A DNA stretch of 64,000 nucleotides, from positions 496,001 through 560,000 of the forward strand of contig OY781889.1 in the NCBI GenBank assembly GCA_963677185.1. Direction: 5' to 3'. Position numbers and translations under genes: made by a program. The notes beneath the pieces are model-generated. The model was given only the letters and a program-made list of their open reading frames with translations, did not search any database and had not been told where the DNA came from. The DNA is from G963677185 sp963677185. Lineage in GTDB: Bacteria > Bacillota > Syntrophomonadia > Syntrophomonadales > Syntrophomonadaceae. This document shows positions 8,618 through 16,359 of this stretch, one piece after another (position 1 is the stretch's first letter; each line of letters starts with the position of its first letter).

Positions 8618-10057
8618 TTAATGCTCCTGTCTTATTTCAAAGCAGTTATTGTCCCTGGTGCCCACGCAAAAGCGCTCGCCGGCCCTGATATCATAGTCCC
8701 GTCCAGTCTCCAGCCTGGTTCCATCCATCAGGTAAGTGCCATTGCTGGAGCCCAGATCCTGCAATATACAGAGCTGGCGGCTGGAATCATAGCGGATCAT
8801 GCAGTGTTTCCTGCTGACAACACTGGATTTTGCATCGTAGACCAGCTGACAACTGGCAGGATCACGGCCCAGTTTTACCCAGTCTGCTCCCAGTTCAATA
8901 TCGCTTCCGGCATATTCGCCGTTTATCCCGACCAGCAAGATCCTGGAAGGTGGCAATACAACCTCTGGAGCCGGAACCACCTGATAATGATCATATACCT
9001 TCGGATCCAGAGCGGTGGCAGCGTTCACATCCGAGCCGTAATCGAATGCACCCATCGCTTCAGGATAAGCCGGATAAACTGGCGCTGGCGCCGGATAATC
9101 CGGATAGGCTGGAACCTGGTATGCCTGCTGTTGGCTTTGCATTTGCTTTTGCTTTTTCTTTTTACGGCTGGATCTTACGATCAAAGCAATTATCAGGATT
9201 ATTATCAGCAAGATGATGAAGGCAATCACTATTAAAGCTATGGGGCTGACCTTGACCTTCACATTGTCGCTGCTGCTGGTTCCGCTGTTTTTGTCATTCG
9301 AATTAGAGCTGGAGCTGGAATCAGACTTTGCTGCCGTAGAAAGGTTTACGAGCTCATAATCAATTTTCAGCCGGTCCAATTCTGGAACCAGCTCGTCAAT
9401 CTGAATGGCATAGCCGATCCCTTCAACATCCTGGCCAGTGGATTTCAAATAATTTATGCCGATTACCTGGCCTTTTTCATTGACCAGCGGACCGCCAGAA
9501 TTCCCGTGATTAATGGCCGCATCAGTCTGCCAGACTTTTACGTTGTACTCATTGACCGATGAAGCGCTAATTATGCCTTTAGTAATTTTAACGGACGAAA
9601 AAGTCTTTTCGTTCATATCGGCGTCAGCTGGAAATCCCAGCGCGTACACCGTATCAGCGTCACCGACTGTTTCGCCGGCGGCCAGCACTACCGAATCCTT
9701 GTCCAGCGCCGGCTTGATCTCCAGAACCGCAATATCTTTCAGCTCTGAATACCACTTGACCTTGGCGTCGATCATCTGGTCGCCTTCTAAATAGATATAG
9801 CATTTGCCGCCGGAAGCAACCACATGATGATTGGTTATAACGTAGCTGCCATTTTCAAGAACAAAACCAGAACCACTGGCATAGTAATCGCTGCCTTCTT
9901 CGCACAATACGCGCACGGTGCTGTCTTTTACCTTTTCAATGGCAGGATCAGCCTGGGCGGAAAGCGGAGCAGAAAACGCCAGGAATAAAACCAATCCTAA
10001 TAGCAGTAAAAGTCGCAAGCAGTTGGATGTTTCCCCGATTTTCAACGGCACTGCCAA
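8618..10057 (-). CDS. HtrA-type trypsin-like serine protease with transmembrane helix and C-terminal FHA domain
   Basis: 479 residues. An N-terminal signal or anchor (about 14-36) precedes a trypsin-fold protease with the triad His78 (T-N-H-H-V-V), Asp108 (K-D-I-A-V-L) and Ser187 (G-N-S-G-G-P), in HtrA/DegP-like contexts. No PDZ domain follows. Instead there is a Ser-rich spacer, a hydrophobic helix (about 271-294), a basic stretch, a Tyr/Pro/Ala-rich linker and an FHA domain (about 385-465) with L-G-R-D, S-R-K-H and D-L-G-S-S-N-G-T. The protease should lie outside and the FHA domain inside the membrane, an arrangement suited to controlling proteolysis by intracellular phosphorylation. The start is TTG 10057 with GGGAGGT overlapping the stop of the preceding gene, indicating coupled translation. 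Confidence 0.88.
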   Translation of the reverse strand: MAVPLKIGETSNCLRLLLLLGLVLFLAFSAPLSAQADPAIEKVKDSTVRVLCEEGSDYYASGSGFVLENGSYVITNHHVVASGGKCYIYLEGDQMIDAKVKWYSELKDIAVLEIKPALDKDSVVLAAGETVGDADTVYALGFPADADMNEKTFSSVKITKGIISASSVNEYNVKVWQTDAAINHGNSGGPLVNEKGQVIGINYLKSTGQDVEGIGYAIQIDELVPELDRLKIDYELVNLSTAAKSDSSSSSNSNDKNSGTSSSDNVKVKVSPIALIVIAFIILLIIILIIALIVRSSRKKKKQKQMQSQQQAYQVPAYPDYPAPAPVYPAYPEAMGAFDYGSDVNAATALDPKVYDHYQVVPAPEVVLPPSRILLVGINGEYAGSDIELGADWVKLGRDPASCQLVYDAKSSVVSRKHCMIRYDSSRQLCILQDLGSSNGTYLMDGTRLETGRDYDIRAGERFCVGTRDNNCFEIRQEH

Positions 10058-10063
10058 TGCAGT

Positions 10064-11110
10064 CTACCTCCCGTCCAAAATTGATTCAGTTTTGACCGGA
10101 TTCACAAATGCTCTGTACGTGATCCGCGAAACCCCGACTATCATCTCCTCGGCTTCAGCTTGGCTGGCCGGAGAAGAATTGAGAACACACAGTATGTAAT
10201 CTCCCTGGTCAGTGAACACGATTGCAGTATCATTCACGACCCAACTTAGCGTACCGGTTTTATTTGCCACCGCGGTTCCCGAAGGCAATCCTGCAGGAAT
10301 CCGGCTGCGATAGTGCTGCCTTTTCATTATCCCCATCATTTTCCGGTCATAGTCAGGGCTCACAAGCTGACCTTCATGCATACTGCGCAGAACCAGAATC
10401 AGATCCTGAACCGCCACCGGATTGTCGTCATCCTCGATCAGTATCTTGTCTGTCATTAATTTCCATTTGAGCTGTGTATTCATGCAGCCTGCATTTTCTA
10501 TTGTCTGGTTGATGTTATCAATTCCCAGCCGTTCAATCAGAATGTTGGCTGCGGTATTATCGCTGTCGATTATCATCAGTTCAACCAGCTCGTTCAGAGA
10601 AAATGATGTTCCATCCGGGTAATAGGCGGTGATTCCACTGCCTTCGGTCTTGTCCTCCTCCATCAGAACATATTCTTCCTGCAAATCGATTATGCCGTCA
10701 CGTTCCTGCCTGAAGGCTTCTATCATAATATACAGCTTAATTACGCTGGCTGCCGGCATTGCCCTGGGATTAAGCACATATTGATAATGCCGTTCCAGAT
10801 CATAGAAGCCAATGGAAATCACTCCCGATCCGCGAGACGCGATATCTTCCAGGCTCTTTTCCATAACTCCGTATTTGTCGGCATAAGCCAGGCGCGGTAC
10901 GGCTCCAGCTGACATTGCCCCGGCATCCAGAATACTGCCGGCTAGATAAAGCTCATCAACGGCTTTTTCTCGCATCATTTGGCTTTGTTGCCCGGCAACT
11001 GCCGCTTGATGCGCGAGGTTCAAGCCGATAAAGGACGATATGATAAAAATCCCTATAAGCAATATTATTTGAAAGATCTGTTTTATCATCAGCGCCCCAA
11101 AACCCCTCAT
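10064..11110 (-). CDS. Secreted or anchored serine hydrolase of the beta-lactamase / DD-peptidase fold
   Basis: 348 residues with an N-terminal membrane anchor (about 10-32). The three catalytic boxes of the penicillin-recognising fold are present: S-V-I-K (Ser122, Lys125), S-D-N (183-185) and K-T-G (284-286). The class A omega-loop motif E-x-x-L-N is not visible; the region has I-E-D-D-D-N-P-V-A-V instead. A true antibiotic-hydrolysing class A enzyme is therefore less likely than a cell-wall peptidase or an inactive sensor. It sits in the phospho-signalling operon between PP2C and protease-FHA genes, pointing to an envelope role. ATG 11110 lacks a good binding site; ATG 11089, preceded by GGGGCG, may be the real start. 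Confidence 0.8.
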   Translation of the reverse strand: MRGFGALMIKQIFQIILLIGIFIISSFIGLNLAHQAAVAGQQSQMMREKAVDELYLAGSILDAGAMSAGAVPRLAYADKYGVMEKSLEDIASRGSGVISIGFYDLERHYQYVLNPRAMPAASVIKLYIMIEAFRQERDGIIDLQEEYVLMEEDKTEGSGITAYYPDGTSFSLNELVELMIIDSDNTAANILIERLGIDNINQTIENAGCMNTQLKWKLMTDKILIEDDDNPVAVQDLILVLRSMHEGQLVSPDYDRKMMGIMKRQHYRSRIPAGLPSGTAVANKTGTLSWVVNDTAIVFTDQGDYILCVLNSSPASQAEAEEMIVGVSRITYRAFVNPVKTESILDGR

Positions 11111-11137
11111 AAAGGCAGCATTTGCCCGGTTTCCAAA

Positions 11138-12592
11138 CTAAAAAAGATTACCCGGATTGGATGGAATACCGTTTGAAGGCACCGTAACGTCTGGAACCGG
11201 AATGTTGGTGGCCGGAATATTGTTCAGCGGAGTCTCCGGCTGGTTAGTGGTGTTGTTGCCAGTATTAGTGCCAGTATTGGTGCCGGTATTGGTGCCGGTA
11301 TTATTTCCAGAATCGGTTGTATTGCTGTTAGTCCCGTCGGAATTGCTATTATCGCTGGTATCGTTCGAGGTGCTGCTGTCCGAATCGTTATTATTCGTAC
11401 TATTAGAGTTTTCATTATCCGTGGTGTTGGTATTGGTTTGACTGCTGCTGCTGTTGGGCTTGGTGTTACCTGTGGTGCTGGTGCCAACCTTAACATCTCT
11501 GAAGTCAAACTCTCCCAGACCCGGCGTGCGTGCAGTGCCAGTCAAATCACCGGCAGTTGATTGAGTGCTGTTAGTAGCCGTAGCATCTCCACCCAGCTTG
11601 TCTTTAATAAGGATAACCCCAACGGTTAAGACGGTCAGCAGAAGCAAGACTGCTCCGACAAATATGCCTAACCGCTTGTAATTCAGATTCTCGGGCAGCA
11701 CTCCCGGCCGGCTAATGGCTTGCTCTTCCGGAGCCACCAATCCGCCCATTCTCGCATAGTTAATATCGCTCTGCTGCTTTTTGGTATATGGACCCGCAAG
11801 ATTGGCGGTTACCGGAACCTGACGCCTTCCTCCGGCTTCGATTTCCAGTATGAGAATGGTCGTGTTGTCCTGATACGGCCGCCGCCGGGATAAAACGGCG
11901 TCAATCATTGCATCAGCGGCTTCCTGTGCATCTCTTTCCAAATACATAAGAATCTCTTGTTTGGCCAGAGTCCGGTATAAACCGTCGCTGCACAGCATAA
12001 TGCGATCTCCGGGCTTCAGCTGGACCGGGCGCTGGCTAATATCGATTTTTTCCAGCATTGGAATGCCTATATAACTGGTCAGCGCGTCCCGTTCCGGATG
12101 ATTTTCAGCTTCTTCGCGGCTCATCAAGCCCCGCGCCACCTGTTCTTGCAGCTCCTGCCCGAATACGTGGTCCTGGTTCAGCTGGACCATTTGACCATCT
12201 CGATATAAATAGATCCGGCTGTCTCCGACGGACGCCCAGTAAAGCCGGTCATCCTGGATTACGGCGGCCACCAGGGTGGTGCCCATCTCGTGCTCCTGGC
12301 CGATATTAAATGCATATTCGTTAAGTGCGATATTCGCCTGGTGAACAACCCTGAAGAGGCTCTCCTCTATCGCTTCCTGAACCGAACGCGCCTCATATGC
12401 GTCCAATACAGTGCGTACGGCTAATTGTGAAGCCTCTGCGCCCATAGCCAGTCCGCCCATGCCGTCAGCCAATACGGCCATTATGCCAGAATCCGTTACC
12501 AGCTGGGCGTTTTCCATATTAGAAAAGCCAAATGCATCCTCTTGATCATCGCGCATCCCAATGTGTTGCGCATTACCGGGAATAACCATCAT
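11138..12592 (-). CDS. Membrane-anchored PP2C phosphatase with polar low-complexity external tail
   Basis: 484 residues. The N-terminal 245 residues are a PP2C domain with R-D-D-Q-E-D, L-A-D-G-M-G-G, G-D-S-R-I-Y, C-S-D-G-L-Y and Y-Q-D-N-T. A juxtamembrane stretch leads to one helix (about 305-328) and a tail of about 155 residues extremely rich in Thr, Asn, Ser, Asp and Gly, then Pro. Part of the tail is a tandem N-T-G-T repeat. The tail should be outside the cell and could span the peptidoglycan. The architecture parallels Gram-positive PrpC/PstP-type phosphatases, of which PstP is also membrane-anchored. It overlaps the upstream VWA-FHA gene by four bases (ATGA). GAGGG lies about eight bases before ATG 12592. 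Confidence 0.9.
   Translation of the reverse strand: MMVIPGNAQHIGMRDDQEDAFGFSNMENAQLVTDSGIMAVLADGMGGLAMGAEASQLAVRTVLDAYEARSVQEAIEESLFRVVHQANIALNEYAFNIGQEHEMGTTLVAAVIQDDRLYWASVGDSRIYLYRDGQMVQLNQDHVFGQELQEQVARGLMSREEAENHPERDALTSYIGIPMLEKIDISQRPVQLKPGDRIMLCSDGLYRTLAKQEILMYLERDAQEAADAMIDAVLSRRRPYQDNTTILILEIEAGGRRQVPVTANLAGPYTKKQQSDINYARMGGLVAPEEQAISRPGVLPENLNYKRLGIFVGAVLLLLTVLTVGVILIKDKLGGDATATNSTQSTAGDLTGTARTPGLGEFDFRDVKVGTSTTGNTKPNSSSSQTNTNTTDNENSNSTNNNDSDSSTSNDTSDNSNSDGTNSNTTDSGNNTGTNTGTNTGTNTGNNTTNQPETPLNNIPATNIPVPDVTVPSNGIPSNPGNLF
11256..11303. repeat. 12-bp minisatellite, four units, inside the PP2C tail
   Basis: Four adjacent 12-bp units (type GTGCCRGTATTR on the plus strand) at 11256-11267, 11268-11279, 11280-11291 and 11292-11303 encode the N-T-G-T repeats of the external tail. 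Unit number could change by slippage without shifting the frame. Confidence 0.75.
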
Positions 12593-14352
12593 TGTTCAGA
12601 CCCTCCATCACACCTTGTTACCGAATATCGCAGCTCGGTCTTGCCCACCAGAATCAGATCGTTTGCTTCAAGAGCATATCGCCCGATTATAGGCACCCCA
12701 TTAACCAGCGTTCCGTTGGTTGAATTGAGATCTTGCATATAAATCTTGTCCTGTTCATAAATAAGCTTGCAGTGCCGGGCTGAAACCCGGTCATCGCCGG
12801 AAATAACTACATCGTTGCCCTCGGTTCTGCCTATAAAAGCCAGAGGCCGGGCAGCACTCATTACGATCTCGAATGTGCGGCTGTTGCGTTCCTTGCCCAG
12901 GACGTTCAATGTAATAACAGTCCTCTGGCGTTCAATCCCTGAATCAGCCCAACTATTCGCTCCGTTATACCCGGACGGAAGCCCTGCCACTCCAGTATCA
13001 CCTGATATTACAGGTGATGCAAATGTATCCTGCCAGCCGTTGCTTCCCGGGAGTCCTATTCCATCCGGCTTGATTGAACGCTCAAAGTTCGGAAAAGGCT
13101 CATAATGGGTCTCTGCATCGAAGCTCGAATCCGGAAGGCGTGCCGCTTCATAATCACTGGTGTTTTCGCTGCTGGCAAATCCCGGATGTACACTGGCATT
13201 TTGTCTGGCCGATGTGACCTTTCCTCTCCTTTTTACAATCAAGATAATTATAAGGCATATAATTAATAGCACAAGCCCCCCCACTGCAGCCCAAATCCAG
13301 AGCGGCAGAAGGGCCAGGTCATCTATGCCACGTATATCTTTTATGCTCTCAACGCCCTTCCAGGCAGGTTCGGTATTGCTTGGGGCAACATTATCAGCTG
13401 GAGCTTCACCCGTGGGGATCATGTAAATGCTAACTCCATCCTGAATCACTGTTCCATCGCGTTTCAAGTCGATTACAAGGCGATAGTCTTTTCCGTCCCT
13501 GGGGCTATTGGCAGCATCCAGACGCAAGACATAGGTGTCCCGGATCTGGGTCAGCAATACCGCCACTCCCTGGACCAGGCTGCCAGCCTGATACTGCCAG
13601 GCCCGGCCTCCTGAAGCGCGGGCGACTTCCCCTATTGATTCAAGAGCGGCATCGCTGTTTACGCTTTCGTTGTAGATTCCCAGCGCATATACAGGAACGG
13701 GGCCTATCTTGAGATTGGCCAGAACCTCATCCTTGGAAACACCGCCGGTATAATCTTCACAACCGTCAGATATTAATAATACTGCCCGGCGCAATGGCAG
13801 CTCCGCATCCTTGCGCCTGCTCATCTCCAGCGCCTGAAGCAATCCCTCGTGAAGCCTGGTATTGTCGCCTACCGGCGCCAAGCTGTCCAGTGCCCTGGCA
13901 AGCTGCTCTTTGTTGCTTGAATAGTCACTGGCTACTTTGACATCGGCCCCAAAGCTCATCAGGGCAATGCGATCCCTGGCTCCCATTTGCTGTATCAGGC
14001 TGTTGACAGCGGCTTTAATATCACCAAATTGGTTTTCATTGAGCGAACGCGAAACATCAATCAACACCACCCAGGCAATGCCTTCCGGATTGGAACCGTA
14101 TTTATCAATACTCCGGCAGGGCAGATTGGTCTGGTTCAGCTGGCACCCAATCTCGTCCTTATCAATGGCATTCAGCGGGCTCCCCTGCAAATCAAGGGCA
14201 TTTACAAAAACAACGACTTCGTTTTCACTGCACCAGGCCTGTTCAATGGATAGAAAGCCTGCCTCCCCGGCCAAAGATGGTATTACAGCCAGGCATAACA
14301 GCAATATAGCTCCCGGCAATCCGGAAGCCAGTTGCCGCAGCTTTACTCCCAT
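12589..14352 (-). CDS. VWA-domain membrane protein with C-terminal FHA domain
   Basis: 587 residues. A signal peptide (about 1-29) is followed by a von Willebrand factor A domain (about 90-270) with an intact metal-ion-dependent adhesion motif D-V-S-R-S (Asp99, Ser101, Ser103). A membrane helix (about 343-368), a linker of about 130 residues and an FHA domain (about 500-575; F-I-G-R-T, S-A-R-H-C, D-L-N-S-T-N-G-T) complete it. VWA would be external and bind a protein ligand; FHA would face the cytoplasm. This allows signalling across the membrane or phospho-dependent assembly. It overlaps the FHA gene upstream by ten bases and the PP2C gene downstream by four, so all three are translationally coupled. 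GGAGAGAAG precedes ATG 14352. Confidence 0.9.
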   Translation of the reverse strand: MGVKLRQLASGLPGAILLLCLAVIPSLAGEAGFLSIEQAWCSENEVVVFVNALDLQGSPLNAIDKDEIGCQLNQTNLPCRSIDKYGSNPEGIAWVVLIDVSRSLNENQFGDIKAAVNSLIQQMGARDRIALMSFGADVKVASDYSSNKEQLARALDSLAPVGDNTRLHEGLLQALEMSRRKDAELPLRRAVLLISDGCEDYTGGVSKDEVLANLKIGPVPVYALGIYNESVNSDAALESIGEVARASGGRAWQYQAGSLVQGVAVLLTQIRDTYVLRLDAANSPRDGKDYRLVIDLKRDGTVIQDGVSIYMIPTGEAPADNVAPSNTEPAWKGVESIKDIRGIDDLALLPLWIWAAVGGLVLLIICLIIILIVKRRGKVTSARQNASVHPGFASSENTSDYEAARLPDSSFDAETHYEPFPNFERSIKPDGIGLPGSNGWQDTFASPVISGDTGVAGLPSGYNGANSWADSGIERQRTVITLNVLGKERNSRTFEIVMSAARPLAFIGRTEGNDVVISGDDRVSARHCKLIYEQDKIYMQDLNSTNGTLVNGVPIIGRYALEANDLILVGKTELRYSVTRCDGGSEQ

Positions 14353-15035
14353 TGAAACTTCTCTCCACAGAATGGTATAAATATGAGCTTGCTCTGCCCC
14401 ATTTCAATAATGTCGTAGGCTTTTAGGACAGTCGGCACATCTAGTTCGTCACCGTTCAAATATATTATTCCCCGGCCTTCTCCGGGATGCAGCTTGGTGG
14501 TCATTTTGCGTGGATCATAGCTAATCATCGAATGATTCTCACGCGAAATGGAATCATCTCCCGAAATGTTGATGTCCATACGTTCCGAACGGCCGATAAA
14601 GTTCTTTTCATTGCGGATGCGATAATCCCGGCCCCGTTCGGGTCCGTCTATACAAACCAGCCATCCGGTCACCGGGTCTATCCCGGTCTTGCGCCGAATG
14701 AGAGCCACGGTCTCACCTTCGTTAGATCCGGTAAATTTCGGCGGGGATGGAGGCGGCGGGAGATTTACACCCTTCTCCGCTACGGTTTGGAAACCTTCGG
14801 CTGTATCCTCGGCTGCAACCGGTACTGATTCAACTATAGGCGGGATTGGAGCTGCCGGCGCTGCTGGCGTTTCGGGCACCACCGGGCTGGCAGGCTTCTG
14901 CAGGTCCGGTATCCCTGCAACTGCACTCGCAGGTACTGTATGAGATGAGTCAGCTGCTTGTACTCCGCAATAGGGACAGCTTTCGTGCTTGGCTGGATCA
15001 AAATAGTGCCCATTTCCACAACGCTTCATCGACAT
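14343..15035 (-). CDS. Zinc-ribbon protein with C-terminal FHA domain
   Basis: About 230 residues, first gene of the minus-strand operon. The N-terminus is a small zinc ribbon (M-K-R-C-G-N-G-H-Y-F, then C-P-Y-C-G). A Pro/Ala/Val-rich linker follows, then an FHA domain with F-I-G-R-S, S-R-E-N-H-S and Y-L-N-G. The central FHA serine-arginine is followed by Glu-Asn-His, so the usual S-x-x-H is shifted; phosphothreonine binding may be altered. There is no membrane segment, so it is probably a cytoplasmic reader or adaptor. Start ATG 15035 has a perfect GGAGGGGGA six bases upstream; the frame stays open further upstream to 15119 but without such a site. Confidence 0.85.
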   Translation of the reverse strand: MSMKRCGNGHYFDPAKHESCPYCGVQAADSSHTVPASAVAGIPDLQKPASPVVPETPAAPAAPIPPIVESVPVAAEDTAEGFQTVAEKGVNLPPPPSPPKFTGSNEGETVALIRRKTGIDPVTGWLVCIDGPERGRDYRIRNEKNFIGRSERMDINISGDDSISRENHSMISYDPRKMTTKLHPGEGRGIIYLNGDELDVPTVLKAYDIIEMGQSKLIFIPFCGEKFQWE

Positions 15036-15362
15036 TAAGAATCCCCCTCCTGTTATCTCTTCGCCGCCTGCTGTTTTGCTGACGCAAGCAAAGCAGGCAG
15101 CCTCAAGCTTTATAGCCATTATTCTATGAGTATTTTACCATTAAATATGATACAATCCTGCCAGAAATTAATATTTTTTGGCGCAACAACAGGATTATGC
15201 ACCTCATAAGCCGAATAATACCATATTAAACCATTGCTTCATGATAAACTTGTAATGGACAATCATAACCGGACTGACCAGGCTCTTTATCATTGATAAG
15301 CGCTGGTCAAATACAGATTGTGCATTGCAGGCTATTCTTATTGGATAGGAGGGCTATTGAGA
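15036..15362. other. Divergent intergenic region with a structured 5' leader for the stalk-MORN gene
   Basis: This 327-bp AT-rich gap separates the signalling operon from the secreted stalk-MORN gene. At 15276-15308 GACCAG pairs with CTGGTC and TTATCA with TGATAA, making a two-part hairpin about 55 bases before the start codon. Clear promoter hexamers were not recognised. Confidence 0.4.
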
Positions 15363-16274
15363 ATGCGGTTAATAATGTATGGTCGGTTTCCTATTCTGTT
15401 TGCGGGGCTGATTATCTGCCTGGCTGCCGCTCCCGCACAGCTGGATGCTGCGAATAATCCGGCCGTTCCGGTTGTCATTTCCAGCTTGTCTACTCAACCA
15501 TGTGCTGATGGTGGCCTTCCAGCCGATCCCAACCTGACCGCCAACTATTTAACGGTATTTTTCCAGCTCGACAGCTCGGAATACCGGGTCAACGGCATAA
15601 AATATACTATGGACGGAGCGACCAGCCAGCTCAATGATCGTATTTACGTTCCGGTTCGTTATTTAGCCACAGCGCTTGGTGTCCCCGAAAGCGGCATAGG
15701 CTATGATCCAGCTGCGGAGAGTTTTAGCTTGCAAAAAGGCGAAACCCTGGTGCAAATAGCCATGAATAGTAAAATCATGCAGGTTAACGGAACACCTCAG
15801 ACCATGGACGTAAGCCCGGTGGTGGTCAATGAACGAACCTATCTGCCTGCGCGCTGGATTGCCCAGGCTTTTGGCTATGAAGTGGAGTGGAGCGATTTTT
15901 CCAATAGCGTAATTATTGGCAACAAGGTCAATTTTGGCAACGGACTGTACCTGGGAGACTTGAACAACGGGCTCCCTCACGGACAGGGCGTATATAACAA
16001 CCCCGGCAACGGCAATCGCTACATGGGCGAATTCAACCTGGGGCATGTTGAAGGCAATGGCATATATTGCTGGTCTAATGGGGACATTTATGAAGGCCAA
16101 TTTACAGAAGACCACCGCAGCGGGTGGGGAATGATGTATTACGCCAATAAAGACTACTATTTTGGCCAGTGGCAGAACGATCTCCGCAACGGCTGGGGCA
16201 AGTTCGTCTCTGCAACCGGCAAAGTGGAGAGGGGCACATGGCTCGCCGACACATTCTCCGGACCCGGACAATAA
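15363..16274 (+). CDS. Secreted protein with stalk (copper amine oxidase N-terminal-like) domain and MORN repeats
   Basis: About 303 residues. A signal peptide (about 1-29, cleavage near A-L-D-A-A type residues) precedes a stalk domain pair (about 60-190) with the motifs Y-V-P-V-R-Y-L-A, Y-L-P-A-R-W-I-A-Q-A-F-G-Y and V-E-W. The C-terminal 100 residues are four to five MORN repeats (Y-x-G-x-F-x-x-G-x-x-x-G-x-G). It has the same MORN type as the ectodomain of the kinase at 3024-4991 and the same plan as 61080-62003. This suggests extracellular MORN-MORN or common-ligand binding (inference). ATG 15363 is chosen because GGAGGG lies nine bases upstream. Confidence 0.85.
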   Translation: MRLIMYGRFPILFAGLIICLAAAPAQLDAANNPAVPVVISSLSTQPCADGGLPADPNLTANYLTVFFQLDSSEYRVNGIKYTMDGATSQLNDRIYVPVRYLATALGVPESGIGYDPAAESFSLQKGETLVQIAMNSKIMQVNGTPQTMDVSPVVVNERTYLPARWIAQAFGYEVEWSDFSNSVIIGNKVNFGNGLYLGDLNNGLPHGQGVYNNPGNGNRYMGEFNLGHVEGNGIYCWSNGDIYEGQFTEDHRSGWGMMYYANKDYYFGQWQNDLRNGWGKFVSATGKVERGTWLADTFSGPGQ

Positions 16275-16290
16275 AACCTCTTCAAGATCA

Positions 16291-16348
16291 CAGGGGCATT
16301 ATCATGGATTGCTTTTCATCGGAAAATCAATCCATGATAACGCCCCTG
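16291..16348. terminator. Bidirectional terminator hairpin between convergent genes
   Basis: Bases 16291-16311 and 16328-16348 form a 21-bp stem with one mismatch and a 16-base A/T-rich loop. It lies 16 bases after the stalk-MORN stop codon and 12 bases from the end of the opposite gene, so it can serve both. Confidence 0.75.
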
Positions 16349-16359
16349 TTACAATTTTA

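Noticed and set aside
8381..9235. 284-codon plus-strand open frame across the PP2C and protease-FHA genes
   Set aside because: Antisense to two genes with intact catalytic motifs, no binding site, no recognisable domain.
10064..11110. Antibiotic-resistance class A beta-lactamase
   Set aside because: The E-x-x-L-N omega-loop motif is not visible and the genomic context is envelope signalling.
1583..15035. Type VI secretion-type locus (kinase, PP2C and FHA parts resemble PpkA/PppA/Fha)
   Set aside because: No structural secretion genes (sheath, baseplate, VgrG, ClpV) are in the window, and the parts are fused differently.
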